Shown here piece by piece: positions 7,438-13,824 of a DNA stretch of 14,937 nt; position 1 is the stretch's first letter, and each line of letters opens with the position of its first letter. Both the position numbers and the translations under genes were made by a program. Source of the DNA: Flavobacteriales bacterium. GTDB taxonomy: Bacteria > Bacteroidota > Bacteroidia > Flavobacteriales_D > Crocinitomicaceae. Location of the stretch: positions 1 to 14,937 of the forward strand of contig CANHBA010000042.1 of assembly GCA_947458985.1 (NCBI GenBank), given 5' to 3'. The notes under the pieces are model-generated. The model was not told the origin of the DNA. It saw only the letters and a program-made list of their open reading frames with translations, and did not search any database.

Positions 7438-7483
7438 TGTTAAATTTTGTTAAGAATTGGTATCGAATATTCAACTATTTTTG
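7438..7483 (+). promoter_or_regulatory. dapF promoter region: -7 box with upstream direct repeat and palindrome
   Basis: TATTTTTG at 7476-7483 matches the Bacteroidota -7 consensus and ends 10 bases before the dapF ATG, which would give a near-leaderless mRNA. Upstream are two TGTTAA copies one helical turn apart (7438-7443 and 7448-7453) and the palindrome GAATATTC (7465-7472) just before the -7 box. TTG at 7457-7459 could be a -33 element with a short 16-base spacer. The 119-base region (7375-7493) must also contain the divergent htrA promoter, which I could not locate. Confidence 0.4.
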
Positions 7484-7493
7484 TTCGACTGCA

Positions 7494-8279
7494 ATGACAC
7501 TATCTTTCTTCAAATATCAGGGTACGGGCAATGATTTCATCATGCTCAACAACACGTCCGGTATTTATGACAAATTGTCTCTTACTGACATCCAACAACT
7601 CTGTGACCGCAAATTTGGCATAGGTGCCGATGGGCTCATCTCTATTGCGTTGCGCAATGGCTATGACTTTGAAATGGTTTATTACAACGCCGACGGTACA
7701 CAATCTTTTTGCGGCAATGGCGCGCGATGTGCGGTTGCTTTTGCTGCTAAGTTGGGCATACTACCCTCGTTTCATACTACCTTTCTTGCCATCGATGGAA
7801 CACATCAAGCCTGGATTTGCGAAGAAGAAGTGAAACTCAAGATGTCAGATGTTGAACCGATTCAGAATTTGGAAAATTCCTATATTGTACAAACCGGTTC
7901 TCCTCATTACGTGCTACTCGACGACAAACATACCCATGCGCACGTTTTAGAAGTCGGCCGCGCCATTCGTTATAGCGAACGGTATCAAAAAGACGGCATC
8001 AATGTCAATCTGCTGGAAATGACAGCAGATGGTATTCGGGTGGCCACCTACGAACGCGGTGTCGAAGACGAAACACTTTCTTGTGGAACGGGCGTAACGG
8101 CTGCCGCATTGGTTTATGCACAGCTTCAGGACCTTCAAAAAGGTGCTGTCAAGGTCGCAACCAAAGGGGGGCACTTACAGGTGCAATGGCAACTCAATTC
8201 AGACCATTCTTACACAGAAGTATATTTAACTGGGCCAGCAAAGCTCGTTTATAACGGAACTTATGAGCTTGAGGGGTAG
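7494..8279 (+). CDS. dapF: Diaminopimelate epimerase
   Basis: Converts LL-diaminopimelate to meso-diaminopimelate, the lysine precursor and peptidoglycan cross-linking residue, by a cofactor-independent two-cysteine mechanism. The 261-residue protein shows the family start FFKYQGTGNDF (5-15), the first catalytic cysteine C73 in FCGNGARC and the second, C197, in LSCGTGVTA. The substrate loop YERGVEDETLSCGTG (186-200) is intact. I chose ATG 7494, because an upstream ATG at 7437 would add 19 residues unlike the family and would overlap the promoter element. It is first in a tight plus-strand unit: its last 17 bases overlap the GNAT gene, then mltG. As I recall, dapF, a GNAT gene and mltG with a divergent HtrA gene is a recurrent arrangement in Bacteroidota. 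Confidence 0.97.
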   Translation: MTLSFFKYQGTGNDFIMLNNTSGIYDKLSLTDIQQLCDRKFGIGADGLISIALRNGYDFEMVYYNADGTQSFCGNGARCAVAFAAKLGILPSFHTTFLAIDGTHQAWICEEEVKLKMSDVEPIQNLENSYIVQTGSPHYVLLDDKHTHAHVLEVGRAIRYSERYQKDGINVNLLEMTADGIRVATYERGVEDETLSCGTGVTAAALVYAQLQDLQKGAVKVATKGGHLQVQWQLNSDHSYTEVYLTGPAKLVYNGTYELEG

Positions 8280-8793
8280 TTTGGTTACTTTACGTGCGGT
8301 CGAAAAAGACGACGCGAGCACCATTTTTATGTGGGAAAACAACCCCGCCAACTGGAAGGTTTCCAATACCGAAGTTCCGTTTTCGCTTTTCGACATCCAT
8401 CAACTCATCGAGCAACAATCCGACATCCGCAAGTCTGGACAAATGCGTTTGGTTATCCAAACTTCAGCAGAAGAGCGCCCAGTGGGTGTCATCGATTTAT
8501 ACGACCTCAATTTCAAGCATGGCTATGCCGCAGTGGGTATCCTCATTGCCGCTGACGCCGACAAAGGAAAGGGTTATGCATCTGAAGCCTTGCATTTGTT
8601 CAGTACTTACTGCAAAGAAATTTTAGAATTGCGCAATTTATATTGCCAAATACATGGCGACAACCAAGCGAGTGTGGCTCTTTTTGAAAAAGCGGGCTTT
8701 GAACATGCTGGTACCCGCAAAAACTGGCTGCGTTTCAAAAATGAATATTTTGACGAACTTACTTATCAACTATGTCTAAAAAACAAAAACTGA
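8263..8793 (+). CDS. GNAT family N-acetyltransferase (RimJ/RimL- or SpeG-like)
   Basis: A 176-residue single-domain GNAT enzyme that transfers acetyl from acetyl-CoA to an amine, with unknown substrate. It opens with LVTLRAVEKDDA (7-18), typical of the RimJ/RimL and SpeG branch. The acetyl-CoA pyrophosphate-binding motif is ADADKGKGYASEA (97-109). The C-terminal NQASVALFEKAGFEHAGTRK (134-153) is the usual closing strand-helix element. The start ATG 8263 overlaps the end of dapF by 17 bases, and its own end overlaps mltG by 22 bases, so all three are likely translated from one mRNA. The neighbours suggest, but do not show, an envelope-related substrate. Protein N-terminal or polyamine acetylation are alternatives. 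Confidence 0.9.
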   Translation: MSLRGSLVTLRAVEKDDASTIFMWENNPANWKVSNTEVPFSLFDIHQLIEQQSDIRKSGQMRLVIQTSAEERPVGVIDLYDLNFKHGYAAVGILIAADADKGKGYASEALHLFSTYCKEILELRNLYCQIHGDNQASVALFEKAGFEHAGTRKNWLRFKNEYFDELTYQLCLKNKN

Positions 8794-9851
8794 TGTTAAT
8801 CGCAGTGGTCCTTTTCTTCGGGGCTGCTGTTTTACTTTTCCCTAAATTAAAGTATGTCTACGCGGCTTTTCAAAAGTCGAGCAATGCAGCCTCAGTGGTC
8901 ATTTATCTTTCGTCAAAGGAGCAACAATTAGATGTCAAAAATGTGGCGCGCTTGCTCCAAGAAAAAGGCATCATCTCCAATACAGACCTATTTGAATTGG
9001 TTGGCACCAACAAGGAAATGAATCCACGCAATATTGCACCGGGAAAATACGTCATCGAACCGGGTACGGCCTATCGCCATATTTGGAATGGATTTACTAT
9101 AAATGGCAAGTTAAATGGTAACGCAGAGCAATCCGTACAGGTGAGTTTTGAAAATTGCCGCACCCTCAATGACCTTGCAGGAAAGCTCCAAAAGCAACTC
9201 GATTTAGACAGTACTGAGTTGATGGCTTATCTTCAGAATGGCGCCACGCTTTCTCGCTTGGGTTTTACGTTAGAGCAACTTCCAGCTCTTTTTATTCCGA
9301 ATACCTACGATCTGTACTGGGACCAAACACCTCAACAATTTGTGGACCGCATGGCCCAAGAGTTCAAAAATTTCTGGACGCCTGAGCGCAAGGCTAAATT
9401 ACAAGCTGTGGGGTTAAAAGCGCCTAGCGAAGCTGTAACTTTGGCGAGTATTGTCTATTCCGAACAATCCCGAAGAGCTGAAGAGTGGCCAATCATTGCG
9501 GGGCTATATCTCAATCGTGTCAAGCAAGGCATCAAATTACAATCGGACCCGACCTTTAAATTTTGCTGGGGAGACCAACTCAAAGGTGTGCAACGCTTGC
9601 TAGCCGTACACCGTGAAATCGAGTGCCCATACAATACTTACAAAATCAAAGGATTGCCACCGGGGCCTATTTATTTACCACCAGTTGGCGTTGTGGAAGC
9701 TGTTCTAAATCCCGATGAAAACGAGTATATCTTTATGTGCGCCAAACCTGATTACTCTGGCACACATAATTTTACGGCTTCAGGCGCAGCCCATGCCAAA
9801 AATGCCAAAGCCTTTCAGAATTGGTTGGCGGCAGAATTACGCAATCGTTAG
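8772..9851 (+). CDS. mltG: Endolytic peptidoglycan transglycosylase MltG (YceG-like)
   Basis: Inner-membrane lytic transglycosylase that cuts nascent glycan strands and so sets their length. The 359-residue protein has a single N-terminal membrane segment (about 6-24), a LysM-like region (about 50-110) and the YceG catalytic domain (about 120-355). The catalytic motif reads ASIVYSEQSRRAEEWP (225-240). Aligned with my recollection of E. coli MltG (MASIIEKET, catalytic E218), the essential Glu is E231, and the non-essential first Glu of EKET is Tyr here. Also present are LYLNRV (245-250), LQSDPT (256-261), NTY (288-290) and GLPPGPI (294-300), all family hallmarks. The start overlaps the GNAT gene by 22 bases and the glycosylasparaginase gene follows after 3 bases. 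With dapF it links this unit to wall synthesis. Confidence 0.95.
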   Translation: MSKKQKLMLIAVVLFFGAAVLLFPKLKYVYAAFQKSSNAASVVIYLSSKEQQLDVKNVARLLQEKGIISNTDLFELVGTNKEMNPRNIAPGKYVIEPGTAYRHIWNGFTINGKLNGNAEQSVQVSFENCRTLNDLAGKLQKQLDLDSTELMAYLQNGATLSRLGFTLEQLPALFIPNTYDLYWDQTPQQFVDRMAQEFKNFWTPERKAKLQAVGLKAPSEAVTLASIVYSEQSRRAEEWPIIAGLYLNRVKQGIKLQSDPTFKFCWGDQLKGVQRLLAVHREIECPYNTYKIKGLPPGPIYLPPVGVVEAVLNPDENEYIFMCAKPDYSGTHNFTASGAAHAKNAKAFQNWLAAELRNR

Positions 9852-9854
9852 ATC

Positions 9855-10844
9855 ATGAAAAGAAGACAATTTATTCGCTTTGGTGCAGCTGTTGGCGCAC
9901 TGAGTATCGTCAAGCCAAGTCAAGCGACCAACATAGTGGCGCAATCTTACCAAGGCAAGGCGAAGGGCCCAATCGTACTTTCAACCTGGAACCATGGCTT
10001 GGCTGCCAATGAAGGCGCTTGGGCGGTGTTGCAAAAAGGCGGCTTGGCTTTAGACGCCGTCGAAAAAGGCGTCATGGTAACTGAAGCCGACCTCACCAAC
10101 CGCAGCGTGGGTGTGGGTGGCCGCCCAGACCGCGATGGACACGTCACTTTAGACGCTTGCATCATGAGCGGAGATGCCCGTTGTGGCTCTGTGGCTTTCT
10201 TAGAAGGCATGGCGCATCCAATCAATGTGGCGCGCGCCGTGATGGAACGCACACAGCACGTTATGCTCGTTGGAGCCGGCGCGCGCAAATTTGCCCTTGA
10301 GCAAGGTTTTGCAACGGCCAAAATGCCCATAGATGAAGTCAAGAAAGACTACGAAAAATGGCGCAAAGAAAACAAAGATTTATTCAAGAAACCCGATATC
10401 AACCACGAAAACCACGACACCATCGGCATGATCGCTATGGATGCGCAAGGGCAACTTGCGGGGGCTTGCACCACGAGTGGCTGGGCCTATAAAATGCATG
10501 GAAGAGTAGGGGATTCACCAATTATTGGGGCGGGTTTGTTTGTCGACGACGAAGTAGGGGCAGCCACCGCCACTGGTTTGGGCGAAGCCATTGTCCGCGT
10601 AGCGGGCAGCCATACAGTTGTGGAGCTCATGCGCCAAGGTTACACACCTTTTGATGCCTGCAAAGAAGCATGCATGCGCATTGTCCGCAAGCACAAAGAC
10701 CTCACCGGTTTACAATGTGGCTTTATTGCACTCGATAAAGAAGGTAACTACGGAGCATATTCGATCTACGCAGGTTTCAATTTTGCGCTGCGCAACAACG
10801 ATGGCGAAGCGCTTGTAGATGCCAAATTCGACCGCAACTGGTAA
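9855..10844 (+). CDS. Glycosylasparaginase (N4-(beta-N-acetylglucosaminyl)-L-asparaginase), Tat-exported
   Basis: Hydrolyses the amide bond between GlcNAc and Asn left after N-glycoprotein breakdown, giving aspartate and aminoglucose. The 329-residue protein is an N-terminal nucleophile hydrolase closely resembling the Flavobacterium (Elizabethkingia) meningosepticum enzyme. Self-cleavage is expected between D188 and T189 in ENHDTIGMIA, freeing T189 as nucleophile. By offset to the Flavobacterium enzyme (T152, T170, R180, D183), T207, R217 and D220 in CTTSGWAYKMHGRVGDSP are retained, and W45 in STWNHG matches its W11. The N terminus MKRRQFIRFG plus a hydrophobic stretch fits a twin-arginine signal, so the enzyme probably folds before export to the periplasm. 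It lies 3 bases after mltG and 1 base before the beta-mannosidase. Plain asparaginase or isoaspartyl activity is a less likely alternative. Confidence 0.93.
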   Translation: MKRRQFIRFGAAVGALSIVKPSQATNIVAQSYQGKAKGPIVLSTWNHGLAANEGAWAVLQKGGLALDAVEKGVMVTEADLTNRSVGVGGRPDRDGHVTLDACIMSGDARCGSVAFLEGMAHPINVARAVMERTQHVMLVGAGARKFALEQGFATAKMPIDEVKKDYEKWRKENKDLFKKPDINHENHDTIGMIAMDAQGQLAGACTTSGWAYKMHGRVGDSPIIGAGLFVDDEVGAATATGLGEAIVRVAGSHTVVELMRQGYTPFDACKEACMRIVRKHKDLTGLQCGFIALDKEGNYGAYSIYAGFNFALRNNDGEALVDAKFDRNW

Positions 10845-10845
10845 G

Positions 10846-13344
10846 ATGAGCAGGGTCCTTCTTCTTCTTTTATTTATTTCGCTGATGAGCTCCTTTACTG
10901 CACAAGTTACGCTTGATTGGGAGGTTTTTCATCCGGTCAAAAAATCATGGTTGCCGTTTGGCAAGAATGGAACCGTCCAAGAATATCTCCGCGACTCAGG
11001 TGAGTTACCAGACCCTTTTTATGGTGAAAATGAAGCCAAGTACCAATGGATAGAGGACCATACTTGGCATTTTCGTTCCAAGTTTTTCTTAAACGAAACC
11101 TTTTTCAATGCGTCTTCCCTCACTCTCGACATTCCGAACCTCGATACCTATGCGCAAATCTTCTTGAATGGGAAGCCATTGGCAACAACAGCTAATTTCT
11201 TTGTACACCATCAATTTTTGATTGACGTAAAGGAACTCGTCTGCGGTTATAATTCGATTGAAATAAAGATAGAAGCTCCGGTTTTGTACCATTCAAAATC
11301 AGATCAGTACAAAGCATTTACTTATCCTGCGCCCAACGATGTAGGCGCGGTTAAAGTGGCTTCATTGACGCGCAAACCGCAATATCAATTTGGTTGGGAT
11401 TGGGCGCCACGGATCAATACCATCGGCTTTGCGTATCCAATTCAAATTGGAGTTACACCAATTGTGGTTGTTGAAAACCTCCACGTGAATACTTTAAGTA
11501 TTTCGGAATCCAATGAAGCTAAGCTTTCTTTGAACCTGACTGTTCAAAAAGCACAGGTTCAACTTGTATGCAAGAGCACTTATTTTGCGGATTTTGAGAT
11601 TCCCGAAAAATCTGCAATTTACCTTTCAGAGCCCGCACCTCAAGTTGCATCCTTTAATTTATATGCAGACAAAGTATTGCCAAACGCCCAACTTTGGTGG
11701 CCAGCAGGGCAGGGAGCGCAGCACTTGTATAACGATACCTTGCGATTTTATGACGCCAATGGACAGCTCCTCTTAGAACACCCTTATTCCTTTGGTATTC
11801 GAAAAGCAGAATTGCTTCAAGAAAAAGATGAGTGGGGCACTTCATTTGCTTTTCAAATCAATGGGCGTAAGGTTTTTGCCAAAGGAGCCAACGTTATTCC
11901 GCCCGGAATGTTTGCAGGCCCTGAGCTAGACAGCGCTTATGTAGCCTTGGTGCCGCAAATGCAAGCTGCCAATTTCAATATGGTGCGCATTTGGGGCGGC
12001 GGCATGTACGCACCCGACGCATTTATGGAGGCCTGTGACCGCGCCGGCATCATGGTTTGGCACGATTTCATGTTTGCATGCGCGATGTATCCTGGAGACA
12101 ATCCTTTTATTGATTTAGTAACCAAAGAAATCAAGCAGCAAATTCCGCGCTTGGCAGCGCATCCGTCCCTTGTTTATTTCAATGGCAACAATGAGGTCGA
12201 CGTAGCTTGGCACAACTGGGGTTTTCAAGCTCAGTACCATTTACAAGAGAAAGAACAACAAGAAATTGAAGCGGCCTACGTTCAATTATTTCAAAAGACG
12301 CTCCCCTTATATGTGAATTTATTTACGGAGAAAAGCATTCCGTATGTTCACACCTCGCCGCTGAGCAACTGGGGCCAAGACGACTACTTCAACCACGGAA
12401 CCATGCACTACTGGGGTGTTTGGCACGGCAAAGATCCACTCCACGATTTCGCTAACAAAATTGGACGTTTCAATGCCGAGTATGGCTTTCAGAGTTTTCC
12501 GGAGCCCAGTACCATCAATCGTTTTGCACCGCTTTCTGAACAAAGCCTGCATTCTTCGGTCATGAAAAACCATCAAAAGTCTTATGTAGGCAATGGCATG
12601 ATCGAAAAACACGCTAAAACCTATTACGGAAAAGCCAAAGATTTTCAGACCTTTATCTATTATTCGCAACTCACGCAGCGCAAAGCGGTGAGTAGCGCCA
12701 TTGCTGGTCATAGGGCCGATGCGCCGCGCTGTATGGGTACCATTTTCTGGCAACTCAACGACTGCTGGCCGGCGCCAACTTGGTCTAGTCTAGACGACCA
12801 CAACAACTGGAAGGCCCTACATTACGAGGTGCAAGAAGACTACCGCTCCATTGCTGTGCTCGAACAACTCAAGGATGACACACATTACCTCGTGCTCACT
12901 AGCGATTTACCAGAAGATACCTTGGTAACAGTCCAGATCGAGTTTTATAATCAAAAAGGTGCTTTGACAGAAACCCAGCGCAGAACCTATCCATTACAAA
13001 CCAATCAAGTGCAAGTGCTAACGGCGCTCTCCGAAGGTAAACAAGGATTCATCAAAGTGACACTCGACGAGCAATATAGCCGCTTGTTCACCTTTATAGA
13101 GAAGAGAGCTGTGCCTCAACTAAAAATCAATCTTCAAATAGAAGCACTCGATTCCAATAAAAAAGTGGCTAAACTAATTGTTCAAACGCAAGAACCTCTG
13201 GTCGATTTTTGGGTCTTCTCTGAGCAACAGGGCTTGCATTTCAAGGAGAATTTCAATACGCTATTGCCAGGTATACATGTCCTTGAATTTACTTATCAAG
13301 ATCACCTTCCATCAATTGAAGAAATTCGTTATTTATTGCGCTGA
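10846..13344 (+). CDS. GH2 family beta-mannosidase, secreted
   Basis: Exo-acting glycoside hydrolase removing terminal beta-linked mannose, for example from Man-beta-1,4-GlcNAc N-glycan cores or beta-mannan oligosaccharides. The 832-residue protein has a Sec signal peptide (core 4-17, likely cleavage after FTA at 19). The GH2 jelly-roll sugar-binding domain follows (about 22-205, with QFGWDWAPR at 181-189, typical of beta-mannosidases), then an immunoglobulin-like domain (about 205-320) and the TIM barrel (about 335-680). The acid/base is E450 in YFNGNNEVDVAW, the nucleophile E545 in FNAEYGFQS, and HYWGVWHG (521-528) is a beta-mannosidase feature. I chose ATG 10846, because the in-frame ATG at 10819 lies inside the preceding gene and would bury the signal peptide. 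One base separates it from the glycosylasparaginase stop, which suggests coupled expression. The 3' end overlaps the convergent DUF2256 gene by 16 bases. Confidence 0.92.
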   Translation: MSRVLLLLLFISLMSSFTAQVTLDWEVFHPVKKSWLPFGKNGTVQEYLRDSGELPDPFYGENEAKYQWIEDHTWHFRSKFFLNETFFNASSLTLDIPNLDTYAQIFLNGKPLATTANFFVHHQFLIDVKELVCGYNSIEIKIEAPVLYHSKSDQYKAFTYPAPNDVGAVKVASLTRKPQYQFGWDWAPRINTIGFAYPIQIGVTPIVVVENLHVNTLSISESNEAKLSLNLTVQKAQVQLVCKSTYFADFEIPEKSAIYLSEPAPQVASFNLYADKVLPNAQLWWPAGQGAQHLYNDTLRFYDANGQLLLEHPYSFGIRKAELLQEKDEWGTSFAFQINGRKVFAKGANVIPPGMFAGPELDSAYVALVPQMQAANFNMVRIWGGGMYAPDAFMEACDRAGIMVWHDFMFACAMYPGDNPFIDLVTKEIKQQIPRLAAHPSLVYFNGNNEVDVAWHNWGFQAQYHLQEKEQQEIEAAYVQLFQKTLPLYVNLFTEKSIPYVHTSPLSNWGQDDYFNHGTMHYWGVWHGKDPLHDFANKIGRFNAEYGFQSFPEPSTINRFAPLSEQSLHSSVMKNHQKSYVGNGMIEKHAKTYYGKAKDFQTFIYYSQLTQRKAVSSAIAGHRADAPRCMGTIFWQLNDCWPAPTWSSLDDHNNWKALHYEVQEDYRSIAVLEQLKDDTHYLVLTSDLPEDTLVTVQIEFYNQKGALTETQRRTYPLQTNQVQVLTALSEGKQGFIKVTLDEQYSRLFTFIEKRAVPQLKINLQIEALDSNKKVAKLIVQTQEPLVDFWVFSEQQGLHFKENFNTLLPGIHVLEFTYQDHLPSIEEIRYLLR

Positions 13345-13472
13345 GACCTACAGCGGTCTGAACAATACTTGACTTCTTCCCAGTTTTTCTCCCATTTTTT
13401 GCGCCAGGTGAAGGGCCGACCACAAGTCAGGCAAGTTTTGGATGGTAAATCTTGTTTTTTAATGCCTTTCAT
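13329..13472 (-). CDS. Small zinc-ribbon-like DUF2256 protein
   Basis: A 47-residue basic protein with four cysteines arranged as C14-x2-C17 and C37-x3-C41 (CLTCGRPFTWRKKW and VKYCSDRC). This is the DUF2256 pattern and is consistent with one zinc ion bound by four cysteines. Function is unknown. I chose ATG 13472 because the longer open frame to 13604 adds residues unlike the family and runs through the divergent DUF2805 gene. Its 3' end overlaps the beta-mannosidase gene by 16 bases. It is divergent from the DUF2805 gene across only 39 bases. From memory, DUF2256 genes often lie near TIGR03643/DUF2805 genes and photolyase- or cryptochrome-like genes, which suggests a light- or DNA-repair-related context. 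None of the latter is visible here. Confidence 0.85.
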   Translation of the reverse strand: MKGIKKQDLPSKTCLTCGRPFTWRKKWEKNWEEVKYCSDRCRSQRNK

Positions 13473-13480
13473 GTGATAGC

Positions 13481-13508
13481 AACAAAAAGCGCGCAAGGTT
13501 GTTTTGTT
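13481..13508. repeat. Inverted repeat in the DUF2256-DUF2805 divergent spacer
   Basis: AACAAAA (13481-13487) and TTTTGTT (13502-13508) form a 7-bp dyad with a 14-base spacer, almost filling the 39 bases between two divergent start codons. Each arm puts a TTTG-like element just before one start. It could be paired promoter elements or a shared operator. I found no exact TAnnTTTG here. Confidence 0.35.
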
Positions 13509-13511
13509 AGC

Positions 13512-13793
13512 ATGGATTTGAAAGCACTCACCGAACAAGATATCGACCGCATCATTGAAATGGCCTGGGAAGACCGCACGCCTTTCGATGCCATTCTCTT
13601 GCAATTTGGTCTTAAAGAAGCTGAAGTGATTGCTTTAATGCGCAGAGAAATGAAACCAAGCTCATGGCGCATGTGGCGTGCGAGGGTGCAGGGTAGGGCC
13701 ACCAAACACAGTGCCTTGCGCGGTTTTGAAGTAGGACGGCACAAATGCAACCTGCAGCGCAATATCACAGGCAACAAGATTTCCAAGCGCTGA
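13512..13793 (+). CDS. TIGR03643 / DUF2805 family protein
   Basis: A 93-residue protein recognised from LTEQDIDRIIEMAWEDRTPF (6-25), IALMRREMKPSSWRMWR (40-56) and the basic C terminus ending NKISKR. The segment 24-45 (PFDAILLQFGLKEAEVIALM) reads like a helix-turn-helix, and the second half is rich in Arg and Lys, so nucleic-acid binding is plausible but unproven. I chose ATG 13512 (MDLKALTEQD), because the longer frame from 13452 crosses the DUF2256 start and adds non-family residues. It diverges from DUF2256 over 39 bases, and a TonB-dependent receptor gene follows after 31 bases. Function is unknown. Confidence 0.87.
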   Translation: MDLKALTEQDIDRIIEMAWEDRTPFDAILLQFGLKEAEVIALMRREMKPSSWRMWRARVQGRATKHSALRGFEVGRHKCNLQRNITGNKISKR

Positions 13794-13808
13794 TTCTCCT
13801 TCATTGCG

Positions 13809-13816
13809 TATTTTTG
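13809..13816 (+). promoter_or_regulatory. Candidate -7 element of the TonB-dependent receptor gene
   Basis: TATTTTTG at 13809-13816 matches TAnnTTTG exactly and ends 8 bases before the ATG at 13825, or 41 bases before an in-frame ATG at 13858. If it is active, either the leader is only a few bases or the second ATG is the real start. No clear -33 TTTG is seen. Confidence 0.4.
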
Positions 13817-13824
13817 CAGATTTT

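Noticed and set aside
7437..7493. 19-residue extension of dapF from the ATG at 7437
   Set aside because: DapF proteins begin right at the FFKYQGTGNDF strand, and the extension covers the -7 box and direct repeats.
9444..9491. MltG seemed to have lost its catalytic Glu, since the motif reads ASIVYSEQ instead of ASIVEKET
   Set aside because: By my count of the E. coli protein the catalytic Glu (E218) is the second Glu of EKET. That position is Glu here (E231), so only the variable first Glu is changed and the enzyme is probably active.
13344..13359. Hairpin AGACC/GGTCT directly after the beta-mannosidase stop as a terminator
   Set aside because: The stem is only 5 bp, no T-run follows on either strand, and it lies inside the DUF2256 coding sequence.
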